Source: Prorocentrum cordatum (lineage: Eukaryota; Sar; Dinophyceae; Prorocentrales; Prorocentraceae). From it: a stretch of DNA of 64,000 nt. Positions 63,361 to 64,000 of this stretch are shown piece after piece. Position 1 is the first letter of the stretch. The number at the start of each line of letters is the position of its first letter. The notes under the pieces are model-generated. The model saw nothing but the letters and a program-made list of their open reading frames with translations. It was not told where the DNA came from and made no database searches. The stretch lies in assembly GCA_963575745.1 (NCBI GenBank), contig CAUYUJ010017975.1:1-64000 (forward strand), given 5' to 3'. Position numbers and translations under genes: made by a program.

Positions 63361-63675
63361 GCCTGTGGGGCCAGCTGCCCCAGGAGGTCCTGGAAGGGCC
63401 GCCTGCGCCGCCCGTGTCCCAACTGGACGGCGAACCGCGCGCCAGGCTGAGGCGTCTGGGGACGCGCGCCTCGCGCCGCCAATTCCCAGGTCGCCAAGGC
63501 CAGCCTGCGAGTCACCCCCCTCTTGGACGTCAGCACCGTCGGCGCTGCTGGCGGGGTGGCCCCCCCGGGTGATCCGGGCCAGGTTCGCGCAGTCCGTCCC
63601 GTCCCAGAGCGTGACCTTACACGGCTCCAATCCGGGCGCGGATGTGCTGCCCCGCCCGTACCTCCTCCACTGGCC

Positions 63676-63966
63676 CTACCACCGAGACGGGCGGGAGGTC
63701 GGGCCAGAGTCGCCCTCCCGTCTCGTCGGCCTGAGCGCGCCGCCGTCGTCCCTGGCCAGTTGGTAGTGGCCTGCCCGCACGTCAGGCGCGATGCCTGTGC
63801 GCTGCTGTGTGACGGCCAGCCTCATGGAGGGAACGAAACCGAGGCGGTGCCCGTCGCCAGTCCTGGTGCTCCCTAGCTGGTCCAGACTGCCTTCCAGGTT
63901 GTCGGGGCGGGGCGGGGGCGGCTGTCCCTCCCCATCGCCGCCTCTGTCATCGCCGCACCTTGCCAA
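63676..63966 (-). CDS. Hypothetical segment upstream of the 62.7-63.4 kb region, uncertain
   Basis: The frame from the GTG at 63,966 contains RPDNLEGSLDQLGSTRTGDG, HRLGFVPSMRLAVTQQRTGI, APDVRAGHYQLARDDGGALR. It lies upstream on the same strand as the unrecognised segments and in the same frame as 63,630-63,400 (KVTLWDGTDCANLARITRGG). It could be a 5' exon. Codon use cannot be judged reliably at this GC content. Confidence 0.25.
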   Translation of the reverse strand: MARCGDDRGGDGEGQPPPPRPDNLEGSLDQLGSTRTGDGHRLGFVPSMRLAVTQQRTGIAPDVRAGHYQLARDDGGALRPTRREGDSGPTSRPSRW

Positions 63967-64000
63967 GCCTCTTCAGTGTCAGGAGGTAATCGCCTGGCGT

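Overview
The window looks like nuclear DNA of a dinoflagellate. Four things point that way. (1) A Ty1/copia-like retrotransposon at 1-8,031 has the integrase, the EVDD reverse transcriptase and the RNase H layout I associate with dinoflagellate copia elements. (2) Two LINE relics on the minus strand carry an AP-endonuclease-type domain; one also keeps a reverse transcriptase and a C-terminal Cys motif. (3) A 23-nt stretch at 8,173-8,195 matches the dinoflagellate spliced leader at 19 of its 22 bases. (4) The sequence is GC-rich and dominated by tandem and dispersed repeats, with very few genes. I cannot name the species. There is no prokaryotic gene organisation, no tRNA or rRNA gene and no CRISPR array.

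Layout. 1-8.0 kb: degraded copia element (protease tail, zinc-motif protein, A-rich interruption, integrase-RT, one-base frameshift, RNase H), then a stem-loop and the spliced-leader relic. 8.2-18.7 kb: repeats: a 90-bp array, (GGA)n, short inverted-repeat elements, a 1.3-kb degenerate heptamer satellite, (GTT)n, and 24-, 102- and 240-bp arrays. 18.8-24.1 kb: a minus-strand LINE whose endonuclease and RT parts are separated by about 1.2 kb of (GAT)n and GATC-rich repeat. 24.3-26 kb: a composite repeat with a 112/90-bp array. 26-32.5 kb: low-information DNA and trinucleotide runs. 33-35.2 kb: arrays around the best host-gene candidate, a 194-residue unrecognised protein on the minus strand that becomes continuous if a 37-nt GT-AG intron is removed. 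35.6-53.8 kb: a mosaic of short elements, including a 185-bp-arm near-perfect palindrome, a four-copy terminal-inverted-repeat element family, a 161-bp family with about 7-bp target duplications, and a 73-bp array. 54-64 kb: broken minus-strand coding fragments (one a LINE endonuclease) between further arrays.

The genes do not form a pathway. The intact-looking coding capacity is that of retroelements, and every retroelement here carries at least one inactivating change. The notable content is several short element families, most not recognised by me, whose boundaries can be read by comparing copies inside the window. Most long open frames elsewhere are translations of trinucleotide repeats or GC-rich DNA and are not annotated. 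Family names such as E1, E2 and M1 are labels used only here.
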